A stretch of DNA of 64,000 bases from the NCBI RefSeq assembly GCF_023716665.1, contig NZ_CP071859.1, forward strand, positions 1,240,001 through 1,304,000, read 5' to 3'. Below the pieces are notes generated by a model that saw only the letters and a program-made list of their open reading frames with translations, was not told where the DNA came from and did no database searches. Shown here piece after piece: positions 28,869 to 38,526 of the stretch. Source of the stretch: Vibrio sp. SCSIO 43135. GTDB lineage: Bacteria > Pseudomonadota > Gammaproteobacteria > Enterobacterales > Vibrionaceae. Both the position numbers and the translations under genes were made by a program. Position 1 is the stretch's first letter; the number at the start of each line of letters is the position of its first letter.

Positions 28869-28915
28869 ATTATCGTTATATTCTTTTGTTCAATTCCAGC
28901 CTAATAGGGGAGGAA

Positions 28916-30169
28916 TTAAAGAGCGCCGTAGATTACAGAACTAATCGCTGCAAGACCACAGATTGCTGTGAAGATTTGCACAGGTGCTGAAGTTTTGTAC
29001 TTCGCCATTGCTGGTACTTTGTGCATAGCGAATACAGGCATTAGGAATAGGATAGCTGCAATCATTGGAGCACCCATTGTTTCAATCATGCCTAGGATGC
29101 TTGGGTTTACTACCGCAATAATCCAAGTAGTGATAACGATGAACGCTAGAGAGATTTTCTCGATCTTGCTCTTAGGAGACTCTGAGCGAGATTTGATTAG
29201 GCCAACTAGACCTTCGTGAGCACCTAGGAAGTGACCGAAGTAGCTAGAAGTAATTGCCGCGAATGCAACCAGTGGACCCATGTAAGAAATCAGTGGTGAT
29301 TCGTGAACGTTCGCTAGGTAAGAAAGAACAGAGATGTTTTGCTCTTGTGCAGACGCTAGTTGCTCTGGAGATAGTGAAAGTACTACAGAGAATACGAAGA
29401 ACATAACGAAGCCCATTAGCATCATTGCTGCGCCACCAGTGATAGCGTCAGTTTTCTTCACTGCGTTGTCACCGTGTACACGACGTTGCTCTTTAGAGAA
29501 CTGTGAAATGATTGGGCTGTGGTTGAAAGAGAAAACAATGATTGGGATTGCTAGCCATACGATAGAAGGCATTGCAGACCACTCTGGAGAAACTTCCATC
29601 ATAGAAGTGTTCCAGTCTGGGATTAGGTAGAACGACAGTGCTAGTAGGATGAATACCAGTGGGTAAACCATCGCTGACGTTGCTTTTAGCATTAGCTCTT
29701 TACCAAATACTACACCGGCAGTCATCGCTGCGATAAGTGCACCAGAAAGTAACCAGCGAGGGATGGATTCCATACCCATTTGGTTAACTAGGAAAGAGTC
29801 AACTGTGTTTGTGATACCAACACCGTAAATCAGAACGATTGGGTAGATAGCGAAGAAGTAAGCGAAAGTAATAAGGTTTGCGCCAGTCTTACCGAAGTGC
29901 TCTTCTACAGTGTCAGTGATGTCTGCTTCAGGGTTCTTAGCAGAAAGAACGAAACGTGCTAGAGATTTGTGTGCGAACCAAGTCATTGGTGCTGCAATTA
30001 GCGCAAGTATAACTAATGGCCAAAAGCCGCCAGCACCCGCTTTGATTGGTAGGAAAAGTACGCCAGCACCAACCGCTGTACCAAATAGTGATAGACACCA
30101 AGTGAAATCTTTATAAGTCCACTTGCTAGACGATTGTGCGGTATTAGCCGCAGAAGTTGTTGTGTTCAT
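28916..30169 (-). CDS. sdaC: Serine transporter (HAAAP family), SdaC-like
   Basis: A 417-residue inner-membrane permease with about eleven membrane segments. It has the HAAAP start LSLFGTAVGAGVLFLPIKAG and FSFNHSPIISQFSKEQR, which is characteristic of SdaC-type serine/H+ symporters. It lies directly upstream of sdaA in the same orientation. About 290 bases separate it from nudL; these include an inverted repeat ATCACG TGCTACG CGTGAT near 30310-30328 that could be an operator. Confidence 0.88.
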   Translation of the reverse strand: MNTTTSAANTAQSSSKWTYKDFTWCLSLFGTAVGAGVLFLPIKAGAGGFWPLVILALIAAPMTWFAHKSLARFVLSAKNPEADITDTVEEHFGKTGANLITFAYFFAIYPIVLIYGVGITNTVDSFLVNQMGMESIPRWLLSGALIAAMTAGVVFGKELMLKATSAMVYPLVFILLALSFYLIPDWNTSMMEVSPEWSAMPSIVWLAIPIIVFSFNHSPIISQFSKEQRRVHGDNAVKKTDAITGGAAMMLMGFVMFFVFSVVLSLSPEQLASAQEQNISVLSYLANVHESPLISYMGPLVAFAAITSSYFGHFLGAHEGLVGLIKSRSESPKSKIEKISLAFIVITTWIIAVVNPSILGMIETMGAPMIAAILFLMPVFAMHKVPAMAKYKTSAPVQIFTAICGLAAISSVIYGAL

Positions 30170-30460
30170 TTTGGGTTACTCATTTTTGGGAACAGGAAAT
30201 AAGTCGAGAGCAATTTTGCATTGTTTTCTTGCACAAAAAATAGATCTAAATCATGTATTGTTTGAGCTTATTGAATGATATGTCAAAAACCTGTTTTTAA
30301 TCACGAAAATCACGTGCTACGCGTGATTATTGTTAATGTGTCGGATTAGTTTAACTAATGCTGGTAAGGGCGGGCGGAACGCGCAACGCAAGTAAACGAT
30401 TGCGCTGTGAGGGGTGAATTAAATTAATGTAAAACGGAGTGGAAGAATTGTTAACGGCAA

Positions 30461-31069
30461 TCAATTAGTTTTCATGATGTGTTGCTGCATGGCTTGGATT
30501 ATTTGTGCTGTCATCCCCCAAATGAAATGACGCTTGTAAGGGATGCCAAATACTCGATGATTAGCATTATTGATGGTAAACGTGTGGCTAAACAATTTAC
30601 TTGAGTCGAGTAAGTGATCGACGGGGACTTCGAATGCTTCATCGACCTCGTTCTCATCGATCACCATACTGAAATTAGCATCGATAAACGCAATAACGGG
30701 CGTAACCGAAAAGTGGCTGACCGTGATGAGCTCAGGCATTTGGCCAATAATGTGGATGTGCTTGGGATCGATGCCGATTTCTTCATTTGCTTCTCGAATC
30801 GCTGTATCCAGCAGTGAAGCATCACTTTCTTCATATTTACCGCCTGGGAAACTGATTTGGCCTGGGTGGTGCTTTAAGTGAGATGCTCGGCGGGTCAGTA
30901 CCACGCTTAACTCTCCCTTCCGCTCCACAAAACCGATCAGCACGGAGGCTTTTCGTAGAGGCTTATTGGCGAGGTGGGAAACTCGTCGTGTCGATTCTTG
31001 GTGATACTCGACAGGTTGATGAAACTGAAATTTTTGAATCAAGTCTGATTTACTTAGCTCAAACAACAC
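30461..31069 (-). CDS. nudL: CoA pyrophosphatase, Nudix hydrolase NudL
   Basis: A 202-residue Nudix protein. The Nudix box reads GGKYEESDASLLDTAIREAN then EEIGID, and the preceding LKHHPGQISFPGG is typical of CoA-diphosphatases of the NudL/YeaB group, which cleave CoA to phosphopantetheine and 3',5'-ADP. Start choice: GTG 31069 (or TTG 31066) lies right after AGGAGTAAC. An ATG at 31102 has no ribosome site and would add 11 atypical residues. Divergent from the H-NOX operon. Confidence 0.87.
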   Translation of the reverse strand: MLFELSKSDLIQKFQFHQPVEYHQESTRRVSHLANKPLRKASVLIGFVERKGELSVVLTRRASHLKHHPGQISFPGGKYEESDASLLDTAIREANEEIGIDPKHIHIIGQMPELITVSHFSVTPVIAFIDANFSMVIDENEVDEAFEVPVDHLLDSSKLFSHTFTINNANHRVFGIPYKRHFIWGMTAQIIQAMQQHIMKTN

Positions 31070-31156
31070 GTTACTCCTAGCTAGTATTTGAAATACATCC
31101 ACTTATGGATCATGCTTTAACTTTACTCACTTCTATATTAAGGGTAGCTCATAAAG

Positions 31157-31696
31157 ATGAAAGGGATTATTTTTACTGAGTTTATGGAGCTAGTTGAACA
31201 AGAGTTCGGCCTGGAAGTTTTAGAGAACATGCTCGATGAATCAGGGAGTGAAGGTATATTCACTGCTGTTGGCAGTTATGACCATAGAGAGTTGGTCAAA
31301 ATGATCGTCAGTCTAAGCAAGCTCACCGATGTACCTATCGAGGCTCTTCAGGAAGTGTTTGGTAAAAGTGTATTTAATAACTTGCTGAACACTTTACCTA
31401 ATTCTGCTGGTTTGAAGAAGTGTGCGAATACGTTCCAGTTTATTCGTCACGTTGAAGAGTACATCCATTTGGAAGTGAAGAAGCTTTATCCAGATGCTAA
31501 ACCACCAAGTTTTGTGTTTATTTCTGAAACTCAAACGGAAATGGTGTTTGACTACCACAGTGCTCGCTGTTTATCTCATGTCTGCTTAGGATTGATCCAA
31601 GGTTGTGCTCAGCACTTCAATGAAGCGGTTGATGTAGAGATGGCGCCAAACGATGGTGATCTCAGCGATGTACGGTTTCACTTGGCGCTAGGGTAA
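31157..31696 (+). CDS. hnoX: H-NOX haem nitric-oxide sensor
   Basis: A 179-residue haem protein. The start MKGIIFTEFMELVEQEFG, the proximal haem ligand H104 in VEEYIHLEVKKLYPDA, the conserved Pro of PPSF (about 116-117) and the haem-propionate motif YxSxR (Y133, S135, R137) define the H-NOX family. It binds NO (facultative-anaerobe type) and controls the partner kinase encoded five bases downstream. Divergent from nudL with about 85 bases between starts. Confidence 0.95.
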   Translation: MKGIIFTEFMELVEQEFGLEVLENMLDESGSEGIFTAVGSYDHRELVKMIVSLSKLTDVPIEALQEVFGKSVFNNLLNTLPNSAGLKKCANTFQFIRHVEEYIHLEVKKLYPDAKPPSFVFISETQTEMVFDYHSARCLSHVCLGLIQGCAQHFNEAVDVEMAPNDGDLSDVRFHLALG

Positions 31697-31701
31697 GTTG
31701 A

Positions 31702-33399
31702 ATGGCAGACAAATCTCCGTTAGAGAGAAAAGTGCAGCGAGAAATCGCCGCGAGAAAAGAAGCAGAGCGTCTGTTGGAACAAAAAGCCTTGGAACTGTAT
31801 GAAGCCAACCAACAATTACAGGTAGCGTTGCGTCAGCTTGAAAAACAATCTCAGCACGATTTGAGAAAGTTCGAATTTGAAGAGCAGGTCGACTCGACCA
31901 TGATTCAATTCGGCCGGGCGTTTTTAACCAACAGTGTTGATGATGCGATCCTCTCAAACTTTCTTGATCAACTGACCAACAGCGATGTTATTGAAACCGC
32001 ATTTTTAAACTTAACACCTAACCTAATTAAAACTCTCAATCGTACGCAATTTGGTCATGAAGATCATGCCCGCTCTCAGCAAACCACGACTTACATTCAG
32101 TGGATCGACAGCAAGCTGCATATGCCGGTGGAGATAAGCCGTGAACGGGTCGGAGAGCTGATTTTTTCTGTGCGAGTAGGTGATGTAGACAAAGACTTCA
32201 TCGTGAATCAAATGACCTTAGTGTTGGAGCTTCTTTGTAGCGCGCTTAGCCGCCAAATAATTCTTGATTCGGCATTAGATGCTCGACTACGAGCCGAGGA
32301 GTCAGAGCGCTCGACCAAGGAGTTCGTGGCAATGATCAATCATGAACTCCGAACGCCACTTAATGGACTGCTCGGTAGTGCGGAACTGCTATCGGATACG
32401 TCGCTGGACGATAATCAGCAGATATACCTTAATAACTTGACCCATTCGGGCGACTTACTTCGAACCATCATTAATGACCTGTTGGACTTCAGTAAGATAA
32501 GCGCGGGAATGATGGAACTCATTCCTACTCGCTTTGTTTGGTCGGAAATTGAGAACACCTTAGTTGGTATTTTCGACTCCAAAGCAAAAGAAAAGTGCAT
32601 CACATTTGAAGTGGACACTCAGCAAGGCTTTCCTAAGTGTTTCATTGGCGACGCCGAACGCGTCAGCCAAGTGTTGGTAAATTTGGTTGGTAACGCGATC
32701 AAGTTTACCGCCGAAGGGGAGGTGATATTAAGGTGTGAGCAATCACCCAATGGAATTCAGTTTGATGTTATCGATACAGGGCGAGGAATTGCGGAGTCGG
32801 CGCAGCAATCATTGTTTGATCCTTTTGTTCAAGCCGACCGTTCTCGTCGACGCCATTTTGAAGGCACAGGGCTAGGACTGGCGATATGTAAAAAACTGGT
32901 TGAGTTGATGAATGGAGAGATCAGCTTTACGAGTGAAGTAGGCAAGGGGACTCACTTTACCGTTGTGCTGCCACTGAAAGCAGCGAAAGAGGTTGAACTT
33001 AATGAGCGAAATAGTGCGGATAAAGTCGATAGGAAGTCGATACAAGAGCTTTCGATTTTAGTCGTGGATGACATTCGGATGAATCTTGTGATCATCAATC
33101 AAATGCTGAAGAAACTTAAGGTGACACCTGATACTCAGGGCAACGGAGTCGAAGCGCTGAAAGCAGCAGAGGCAAAGCAGTATGACCTGATTTTCATGGA
33201 CTGTCGGATGCCAGAAATGGATGGTTTTGAGGCGACTCAGAGGTTAAGAGAGCAAGGTTGGAAAATACCGATAATCGCTTTGACAGCGGGAACGACCCTT
33301 GAAGAACGTGAGAAGTGTATTGAGTGTGGCATGGACGATATTCTCACCAAACCTTACACTGCTGCCGACTTAGAAGCCATGATCACAAAATGGACGTAA
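31702..33399 (+). CDS. hnoK: H-NOX-associated hybrid histidine kinase (HnoK type)
   Basis: A 565-residue cytoplasmic hybrid kinase. A coiled coil (about 5-55) and a linker sensor region (55-190) are followed by HisKA with H214 in FVAMINHELRTPLNG, HATPase with N, G1 (DTGRGIAES) and G2 (GTGLGLAICKKL) boxes, and a receiver domain (about 450-565) with D500 in FMDCRMPEMDGFEA. H-NOX with NO inhibits such kinases. In V. harveyi the kinase feeds LuxU; in other species it feeds HnoB/C/D. No hnoB/C/D lies next to it here, so the downstream partner is elsewhere. Confidence 0.93.
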   Translation: MADKSPLERKVQREIAARKEAERLLEQKALELYEANQQLQVALRQLEKQSQHDLRKFEFEEQVDSTMIQFGRAFLTNSVDDAILSNFLDQLTNSDVIETAFLNLTPNLIKTLNRTQFGHEDHARSQQTTTYIQWIDSKLHMPVEISRERVGELIFSVRVGDVDKDFIVNQMTLVLELLCSALSRQIILDSALDARLRAEESERSTKEFVAMINHELRTPLNGLLGSAELLSDTSLDDNQQIYLNNLTHSGDLLRTIINDLLDFSKISAGMMELIPTRFVWSEIENTLVGIFDSKAKEKCITFEVDTQQGFPKCFIGDAERVSQVLVNLVGNAIKFTAEGEVILRCEQSPNGIQFDVIDTGRGIAESAQQSLFDPFVQADRSRRRHFEGTGLGLAICKKLVELMNGEISFTSEVGKGTHFTVVLPLKAAKEVELNERNSADKVDRKSIQELSILVVDDIRMNLVIINQMLKKLKVTPDTQGNGVEALKAAEAKQYDLIFMDCRMPEMDGFEATQRLREQGWKIPIIALTAGTTLEEREKCIECGMDDILTKPYTAADLEAMITKWT

Positions 33400-33478
33400 C
33401 CGCATTCTGCAAGCTTCAATATTGAGTTGCCGAATGCGCTTATTTGCGTTTCTCGTCGATGTTTGTAAACAAGACCCG

Positions 33479-34861
33479 TTAGTGTTCTTGTAATACAGGC
33501 AGGATTTTACTGAGTTTATCGAGGGTCTCTTGGTATTCAGAATCACATTGGCTATCAGCAACAACACCACCACCTGCCCAAGCGTAGATTCTGTTTTGCT
33601 CGGCCACTAGCGTACGTATAGTAATACTGGTATCCATGCGGCCATGACGGCTGATGTAGCCAATGCTGCCGCAATAAGCACTTCGGCGATGAGGCTCTAA
33701 CTCTTCGATAATTTCCATCGCTCTTACTTTCGGCGCGCCAGTAATTGAGCCGCCAGGGAAGCTTGCCCTTAGTAAATCCGCGGGTGAATACTGAACATCA
33801 AGTTCTGCTCGAATGGTACTCACAAGGTGATGTACTGCGGGAAAGCTTTCAATATCGAACAACTTAGGCACATGGACGCTGCCTGGTTTTGCCACTCTGC
33901 CAACGTCATTGCGTAGGAGGTCGACAATCATTAAATTCTCAGCTTGGTCTTTTTCTGCGTGTGCTAAATCATTGGCATACCGAGCATCGATGGTTGGATC
34001 GTCTGAGCGAGGTCGAGTTCCCTTAATAGGTTTAGTCTCAATCTTATTGTCGTGTACCTGCAAAAAGCGTTCTGGCGATACGCTTAAAATCGCTGCGTTT
34101 TCTGTGCGGATGAATGCCGAGAATGGGGCTAGGTTGACCTGTTCTAACTTCTTATATGCGTCCCATTCACTACCTTGGTAATCAGCACTAAAGCGCTGCG
34201 CAAGGTTGATCTGGTAGCAATCGCCAGATAACAAATATTCTTGTACCTGCGCAAACTTTTCTGCATAACTTTGCTGGCTCATATTGGATCGCCAGTCGCC
34301 TTGGAGCTGGAACGATTGGCTTTTAGAGGAAAGCGTCTTTTCTAGATGTATGCTTAGCCATTGCCAACGAGCCTCTAACTCTACTCCAACCAGCCATGCG
34401 GCTTTGTTGTGATGATCGGCAATGACTGCCCAGTCATAAATACCCACCGCCATATCTGGTGCGTTAATGTCGGACTCAGCAACGCTAGGTAGAGTCTCAA
34501 CATGTCTGCCTAAATCGTAAGCAAAATAACCGACCGCTCCGCCAATAAACGGTAAGTCTTGCTGAAATTCCACGTCCGGTAAGAGTTGTTGCTGCAACTG
34601 AGTGATGAGTTCAAATGGATCTTGGTTGCTCTGGTAGGTTCTGTCACCAACAACCACATCTGTGATGGCGTCGTGAGTTGTTAAATGTGCGATCGGCTCA
34701 GCGACCAAAATATCGAATCTGCTATCAACATGGTCTTGAGAAGCGGAGCGAAGTAGCATCGCCCACGGTTGATTTTCGATATGGGAAAACAGGTGCTTAG
34801 TGATTTCTGGATAGTAATCGAGCGGTCTTACCTGAATGGGTTGTAGGTCGTTGTTATTCAT
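33479..34861 (-). CDS. pabB: Aminodeoxychorismate synthase component I
   Basis: A 460-residue enzyme of folate/p-aminobenzoate synthesis, converting chorismate plus ammonia (from PabA) to 4-amino-4-deoxychorismate. Typical blocks: WAMLLRSASQDHVDSRFDI, the PIKGTRPR loop (with the PabB-type lysine), FPAVHHLVSTI and FPGGSITGAPKVRAMEI. It aligns with E. coli PabB across its length (453). The exact start is uncertain: ATG 34861 is favoured by length, an ATG 36 bases upstream adds 12 residues; neither has a clear ribosome site. pabA is not in the window. Confidence 0.92.
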   Translation of the reverse strand: MNNNDLQPIQVRPLDYYPEITKHLFSHIENQPWAMLLRSASQDHVDSRFDILVAEPIAHLTTHDAITDVVVGDRTYQSNQDPFELITQLQQQLLPDVEFQQDLPFIGGAVGYFAYDLGRHVETLPSVAESDINAPDMAVGIYDWAVIADHHNKAAWLVGVELEARWQWLSIHLEKTLSSKSQSFQLQGDWRSNMSQQSYAEKFAQVQEYLLSGDCYQINLAQRFSADYQGSEWDAYKKLEQVNLAPFSAFIRTENAAILSVSPERFLQVHDNKIETKPIKGTRPRSDDPTIDARYANDLAHAEKDQAENLMIVDLLRNDVGRVAKPGSVHVPKLFDIESFPAVHHLVSTIRAELDVQYSPADLLRASFPGGSITGAPKVRAMEIIEELEPHRRSAYCGSIGYISRHGRMDTSITIRTLVAEQNRIYAWAGGGVVADSQCDSEYQETLDKLSKILPVLQEH

Positions 34862-35190
34862 TTGTTTAATTTGTGACAAAGAGATCGATCGCTGCATGGC
34901 GTGTTGAGGAAAGCAAGAGTATCATAAAACGCAAATTAAAAGCTGCTACTTGACGTTAAAACCAATAATCGCCGAAAGCCACATGTTTTGAACGGAATGG
35001 TTTTGAAAGCACATGTTGTGAAATCAATAGTTTGAAAGCATACGTCTTCAAAAGCAATCGCCTCCGGAGCTAAGTCTTCGGTGCTAAGGCCTTCGGTACA
35101 CTGCACTATAATTTACATAAAGTGCACTATGCTCAACAGGTCGACAAAAAGTAGTAGCGCAAAGGAAGCATAACAATAACGAGGCATGCA
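34862..35190. other. pabB/fumarase divergent region with imperfect tandem repeats
   Basis: Two imperfect ~30-base tandem copies, ACATGTTTTGAAC...TTTTGAAAGC (34981-35010) and ACATGTTGTGAAA...TTTGAAAGC (35011-35039), are followed by two 14-15-base copies of GCTAAG(t/g)cCTTCGGT-like sequence (35069-35082, 35083-35097) and the inverted repeat TGCACT-N13-AGTGCA (35102-35126). No gene is visible. Confidence 0.6.
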
Positions 35191-36708
35191 ATGACGGTAA
35201 TTCGCAAGCAGGACGTGATCAGCAGTGTTGCTGACGCACTTCAATATATTTCTTACTACCACCCATTAGACTTTGTTCAAGCCCTAGATAAAGCCTATCA
35301 AAAAGAAGAAAGCCAGGCGGCAAAAGACGCAATGGCGCAGATTCTAATTAACTCGCGCATGTCTGCAGAAGGTCATCGCCCGATCTGTCAAGATACTGGT
35401 ATCGTCACTTGTTTTGTTAACATCGGTATGGGTGTGAAATGGGACTCGACTGACATGACGGTTCAGCAGATGGTTGATGAGGGTGTTCGTCAAGCTTACA
35501 ACAACCCAGATAACCCACTGCGTGCATCTGTCCTGATGGATCCTGCTGGTAAGCGTATTAACACTAAAGACAATACGCCAGCGGTTGTACACATCAATAT
35601 GGTACCAGGTGATACTGTTGAAATTCAGATCGCTGCAAAAGGCGGCGGTTCAGAGAACAAAACTAAGATGGTGATGCTCAACCCTTCTGATGATATTGCA
35701 GAGTGGGTAGAGAAGACGCTACCAACAATGGGCGCAGGTTGGTGTCCACCGGGTATGCTGGGCATAGGTATCGGTGGTACGGCTGAAAAAGCAGCGGTAC
35801 TGGCGAAAGAATCTTTGATGGAACACATCGATATCCAAGAGCTTATCGAGAAAGGTCCAGAGAATGCAGAAGAAGAGCTACGTCTAGACATCTTCAACCG
35901 TGTAAACAAACTAGGTATTGGTGCACAAGGTCTTGGTGGTCTAACTACCGTTGTTGATGTGAAGATCAAAACTGCACCAACACACGCAGCGTCTAAGCCT
36001 GTGTGTTTAATCCCTAACTGTGCGGCAACGCGTCACGTGCACTTCACACTTGATGGCAGTGGCCCTGCAGAGCTAACGCCACCTAAGCTAGAAGAGTGGC
36101 CAGACATCACTTGGGAAGCGGGCGCAAATACACGCCGTGTTAACCTTGATGAAGTGACTAAGGAAGACGTTCAAGAATGGAAGACTGGTGAAACGGTTCT
36201 TCTATCAGGCAAAATCCTAACGGGCCGTGATGCAGCGCATAAGCGTATTCAAGGTATGCTTGAAAGCGGTGAAGGCCTGCCTAAAGGTGTCGACTTTAAA
36301 GGCAAGTTTATCTATTACGTAGGTCCTGTGGATGCAGTAGGCGATGAAGCGGTAGGCCCTGCAGGTCCAACAACGTCAACGCGTATGGATAAGTTCACCG
36401 ACATGATGCTAAACGAAACTGGCATTATGGGTATGATCGGTAAAGCGGAACGTGGTCCTGCTACGGTTGAATCAATCAAAGAGCACAAAGCGGTTTACCT
36501 GATGGCTGTAGGTGGCGCAGCTTACCTAGTAGCAAAAGCAATCAAGAAAGCACGTGTTGTTGCGTTTGAAGATCTTGGTATGGAAGCGATTTACGAGTTT
36601 GAAGTTGAAGACATGCCAGTAACGGTTGCGGTTGATTCAACGGGTGCAAACGCACACCAAATCGGCCCTGACACGTGGAAAGTGAAAATTGCCGAAGCAG
36701 AGCAGTAA
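35191..36708 (+). CDS. Class I fumarate hydratase (4Fe-4S)
   Basis: A 505-residue TCA-cycle enzyme, fumarate to malate. The N-terminal alpha domain contains RPICQDTGIVTCFVNIGMG and SENKTKMVMLNPSD; cysteine ligands occur in CQDTG, GCGGT-equivalent and LIPNC regions (PVCLIPNCAATRHVHF). The C-terminal beta domain shows KILTGRDAAHKR, YYVGPVDAVG, GPTTSTRMD and MIGKAERG. It is shorter than E. coli FumA (548) but complete for the marine gammaproteobacterial type. Ends in an AAGTGCAGC GAAA GCTGCACTT hairpin (36776-36798). Confidence 0.93.
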   Translation: MTVIRKQDVISSVADALQYISYYHPLDFVQALDKAYQKEESQAAKDAMAQILINSRMSAEGHRPICQDTGIVTCFVNIGMGVKWDSTDMTVQQMVDEGVRQAYNNPDNPLRASVLMDPAGKRINTKDNTPAVVHINMVPGDTVEIQIAAKGGGSENKTKMVMLNPSDDIAEWVEKTLPTMGAGWCPPGMLGIGIGGTAEKAAVLAKESLMEHIDIQELIEKGPENAEEELRLDIFNRVNKLGIGAQGLGGLTTVVDVKIKTAPTHAASKPVCLIPNCAATRHVHFTLDGSGPAELTPPKLEEWPDITWEAGANTRRVNLDEVTKEDVQEWKTGETVLLSGKILTGRDAAHKRIQGMLESGEGLPKGVDFKGKFIYYVGPVDAVGDEAVGPAGPTTSTRMDKFTDMMLNETGIMGMIGKAERGPATVESIKEHKAVYLMAVGGAAYLVAKAIKKARVVAFEDLGMEAIYEFEVEDMPVTVAVDSTGANAHQIGPDTWKVKIAEAEQ

Positions 36709-36775
36709 TTACTTCTGAGCCTCTCAATGCAAAGACTGTGAGAAAAGCCTGATTTTATTATCTAATCATTGACAT

Positions 36776-36798
36776 AAGTGCAGCGAAAGCTGCACTTT
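36776..36798 (+). terminator. Terminator-like hairpin after fumarase
   Basis: AAGTGCAGC GAAA GCTGCACTTT: a perfect 9-bp stem with a stable GNRA-type loop; only a short T-run follows. Confidence 0.65.
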
Positions 36799-36835
36799 GT
36801 ATACTGGACTAATAATTACAACGCTAGGAGCTAAA

Positions 36836-37021
36836 ATGCCAAGGTTTATTCAAATCTTACAGATCATCATTGCAGTGGTGATTGGTGCTTTTGTTGGCTA
36901 TGACTTGATTCTTCATGGTATCAGTATCTTTAATGAAAAGTATGTCACCATCACTTGTGCACTATTTGTTTTAATCGAGATTGCTCTATTTGTTATCTAC
37001 AAGTTGATTGAAGACGATTAA
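36836..37021 (+). CDS. Small two-TM membrane protein, 61 residues
   Basis: ATG 36836 is preceded by AGGAG and a five-base spacer. The residues form two hydrophobic helices (about 5-25 and 37-57) separated by HGISIFNEKYVT, and the protein ends LIEDD. An earlier in-frame start at 36797 lacks a site. Function unknown. It ends with its own terminator, so it is probably separate from the ycjX-ycjF-tyrR unit that follows. Confidence 0.7.
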   Translation: MPRFIQILQIIIAVVIGAFVGYDLILHGISIFNEKYVTITCALFVLIEIALFVIYKLIEDD

Positions 37022-37053
37022 AGTGAGCCTATAGCTCAATCGTAGAAATTACC

Positions 37054-37084
37054 GCAAGCCTCTGATTTTTATCAGGGGCTTTTT
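37054..37084 (+). terminator. Intrinsic terminator of the 61-residue protein gene
   Basis: AAGCCTCTGAT TTTT ATCAGGGGCTTTTT: a stem with one G-T pair and a T5 run. Confidence 0.8.
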
Positions 37085-37149
37085 CGTTCATCTAGTATTA
37101 ATATTGATTCAGTTAGTTTGTAGGCTCTGAAAAATATGAGAGAGACTTA

Positions 37150-38526
37150 ATGAAGAAGATCACCAAAGAAGTTAATGACTTTATCCACCGTAGCTTAGAT
37201 TCGCATGTGCGAATTGCCGTTACCGGCTTGTCTCGCGCGGGTAAAACGGCTTACATCACTTCTATGGTTAATCAATTACTTCATACTTCAACCCACGACA
37301 GTTTGCCGTTACTTTCTGCTGCACGAGACAAGCGTATTGTTGGTGCTAAACGTGTGCCTCAACTTAATATGATGGTGCCAAGGTTTGCTTACGATGAAGC
37401 CATGGGGCAAATCCATGACTCTCCAGCGCAATGGCCTGAACCAACACGTGATGTGAGCGAAATTCGCCTCGCGATTAAATACAAACCGAAGAAACGTACC
37501 AAAAAGCTGTTGGGCAGTGATTCAACTCTTTACGTCGATATCATCGATTACCCGGGTGAGTGGCTTTTGGATCTTCCTTTGCTCGATATGGATTTTCATA
37601 CTTGGTCAGAAAGCCAGTTTAAAGCTCTAGAGGGTGAAAGATCGCAATTGGCTAAAGAATGGCTGACCGAGTTAGACAAGTTAGATCTTAACTCATCACT
37701 TGATGAGAAAAAGCTCGAACAAATATCGGGCTTGTACACCGAATACTTACACCGTTGCAAAGACAAAGGTTTGCATTGGGTCCAGCCAGGTCGATTCGTG
37801 TTGCCGGGAGACTTAGCTGGAGCGCCGGTTTTACAATTCTTCCCATGTCGATTTGATAGTAATGATAAGTTCGAGAAAAGCAGCAACATTGCTATGCTCA
37901 AAGCGCGTTATCAGGAATACCAACAAAAGGTGGTAAAAGCGTTTTATAAACATCATTTTTCAACTTTTGATCGCCAGATTGTGCTAGTAGATTGTTTGCA
38001 ACCTCTGAATGCGGGGTATGACTCTTTTCATGATATGCGCACTGCGCTAGAACAAATTATGCACAGCTTTAGTTATGGGCGAAGCAGTGTGTTGCGTCGT
38101 TTATTTGCGCCAAAAATCGACAAGGTATTGTTTGCCGCCACTAAAGCTGATCACGTGACGCCGGAGCAACATCCAAACTTGGTCAGTTTGCTACAGCAGA
38201 TGGTTCATCCTGCTTGGCAAACAGCAGCATTCGAGAATATCGAAATGAGTTGCATTAGTATGGCTTCGATCCAAGCCACTCAAGCCGGTTTCATTTCTAC
38301 TGGTGATAACACTGTCCCTGCGCTGCAAGGCGAAACTTTAACTGGGGATGCGCTCACGGTTTTTCCTGGGGAAGTCCCTAGTAAACTACCGAGCAAAGAA
38401 TATTGGCAAAACAATGGGTTTGAGTTTACTGCATTTAGGCCAATGCCAGGCTCCATTGATGAGCCGATGAAACATATACGAGTAGATAAAGCACTAGAGT
38501 ATTTGATTGGAGATAAGTTGAAATGA
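37150..38526 (+). CDS. ycjX: YcjX family P-loop protein (DUF463)
   Basis: A 458-residue protein. The Walker A loop is GLSRAGKTA (about residues 26-34), followed by [14 protein letters not shown] and [20 protein letters not shown], as in the YcjX family of ATP/GTP-binding proteins linked with the phage-shock (Psp) regulon in enterobacteria. Its role is unknown. It overlaps ycjF by four bases (ATGA), so they are translationally coupled. pspF/A/B/C are not adjacent in this window. Confidence 0.92.
   Translation: MKKITKEVNDFIHRSLDSHVRIAVTGLSRAGKTAYITSMVNQLLHTSTHDSLPLLSAARDKRIVGAKRVPQLNMMVPRFAYDEAMGQIHDSPAQWPEPTRDVSEIRLAIKYKPKKRTKKLLGSDSTLYVDIIDYPGEWLLDLPLLDMDFHTWSESQFKALEGERSQLAKEWLTELDKLDLNSSLDEKKLEQISGLYTEYLHRCKDKGLHWVQPGRFVLPGDLAGAPVLQFFPCRFDSNDKFEKSSNIAMLKARYQEYQQKVVKAFYKHHFSTFDRQIVLVDCLQPLNAGYDSFHDMRTALEQIMHSFSYGRSSVLRRLFAPKIDKVLFAATKADHVTPEQHPNLVSLLQQMVHPAWQTAAFENIEMSCISMASIQATQAGFISTGDNTVPALQGETLTGDALTVFPGEVPSKLPSKEYWQNNGFEFTAFRPMPGSIDEPMKHIRVDKALEYLIGDKLK

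Noticed and set aside
36769..36805. TTGACA ... TATACT promoter pair before the 61-residue protein
   Set aside because: Spacing is about 25 bases, too long for a sigma-70 promoter; overlaps the fumarase terminator hairpin.
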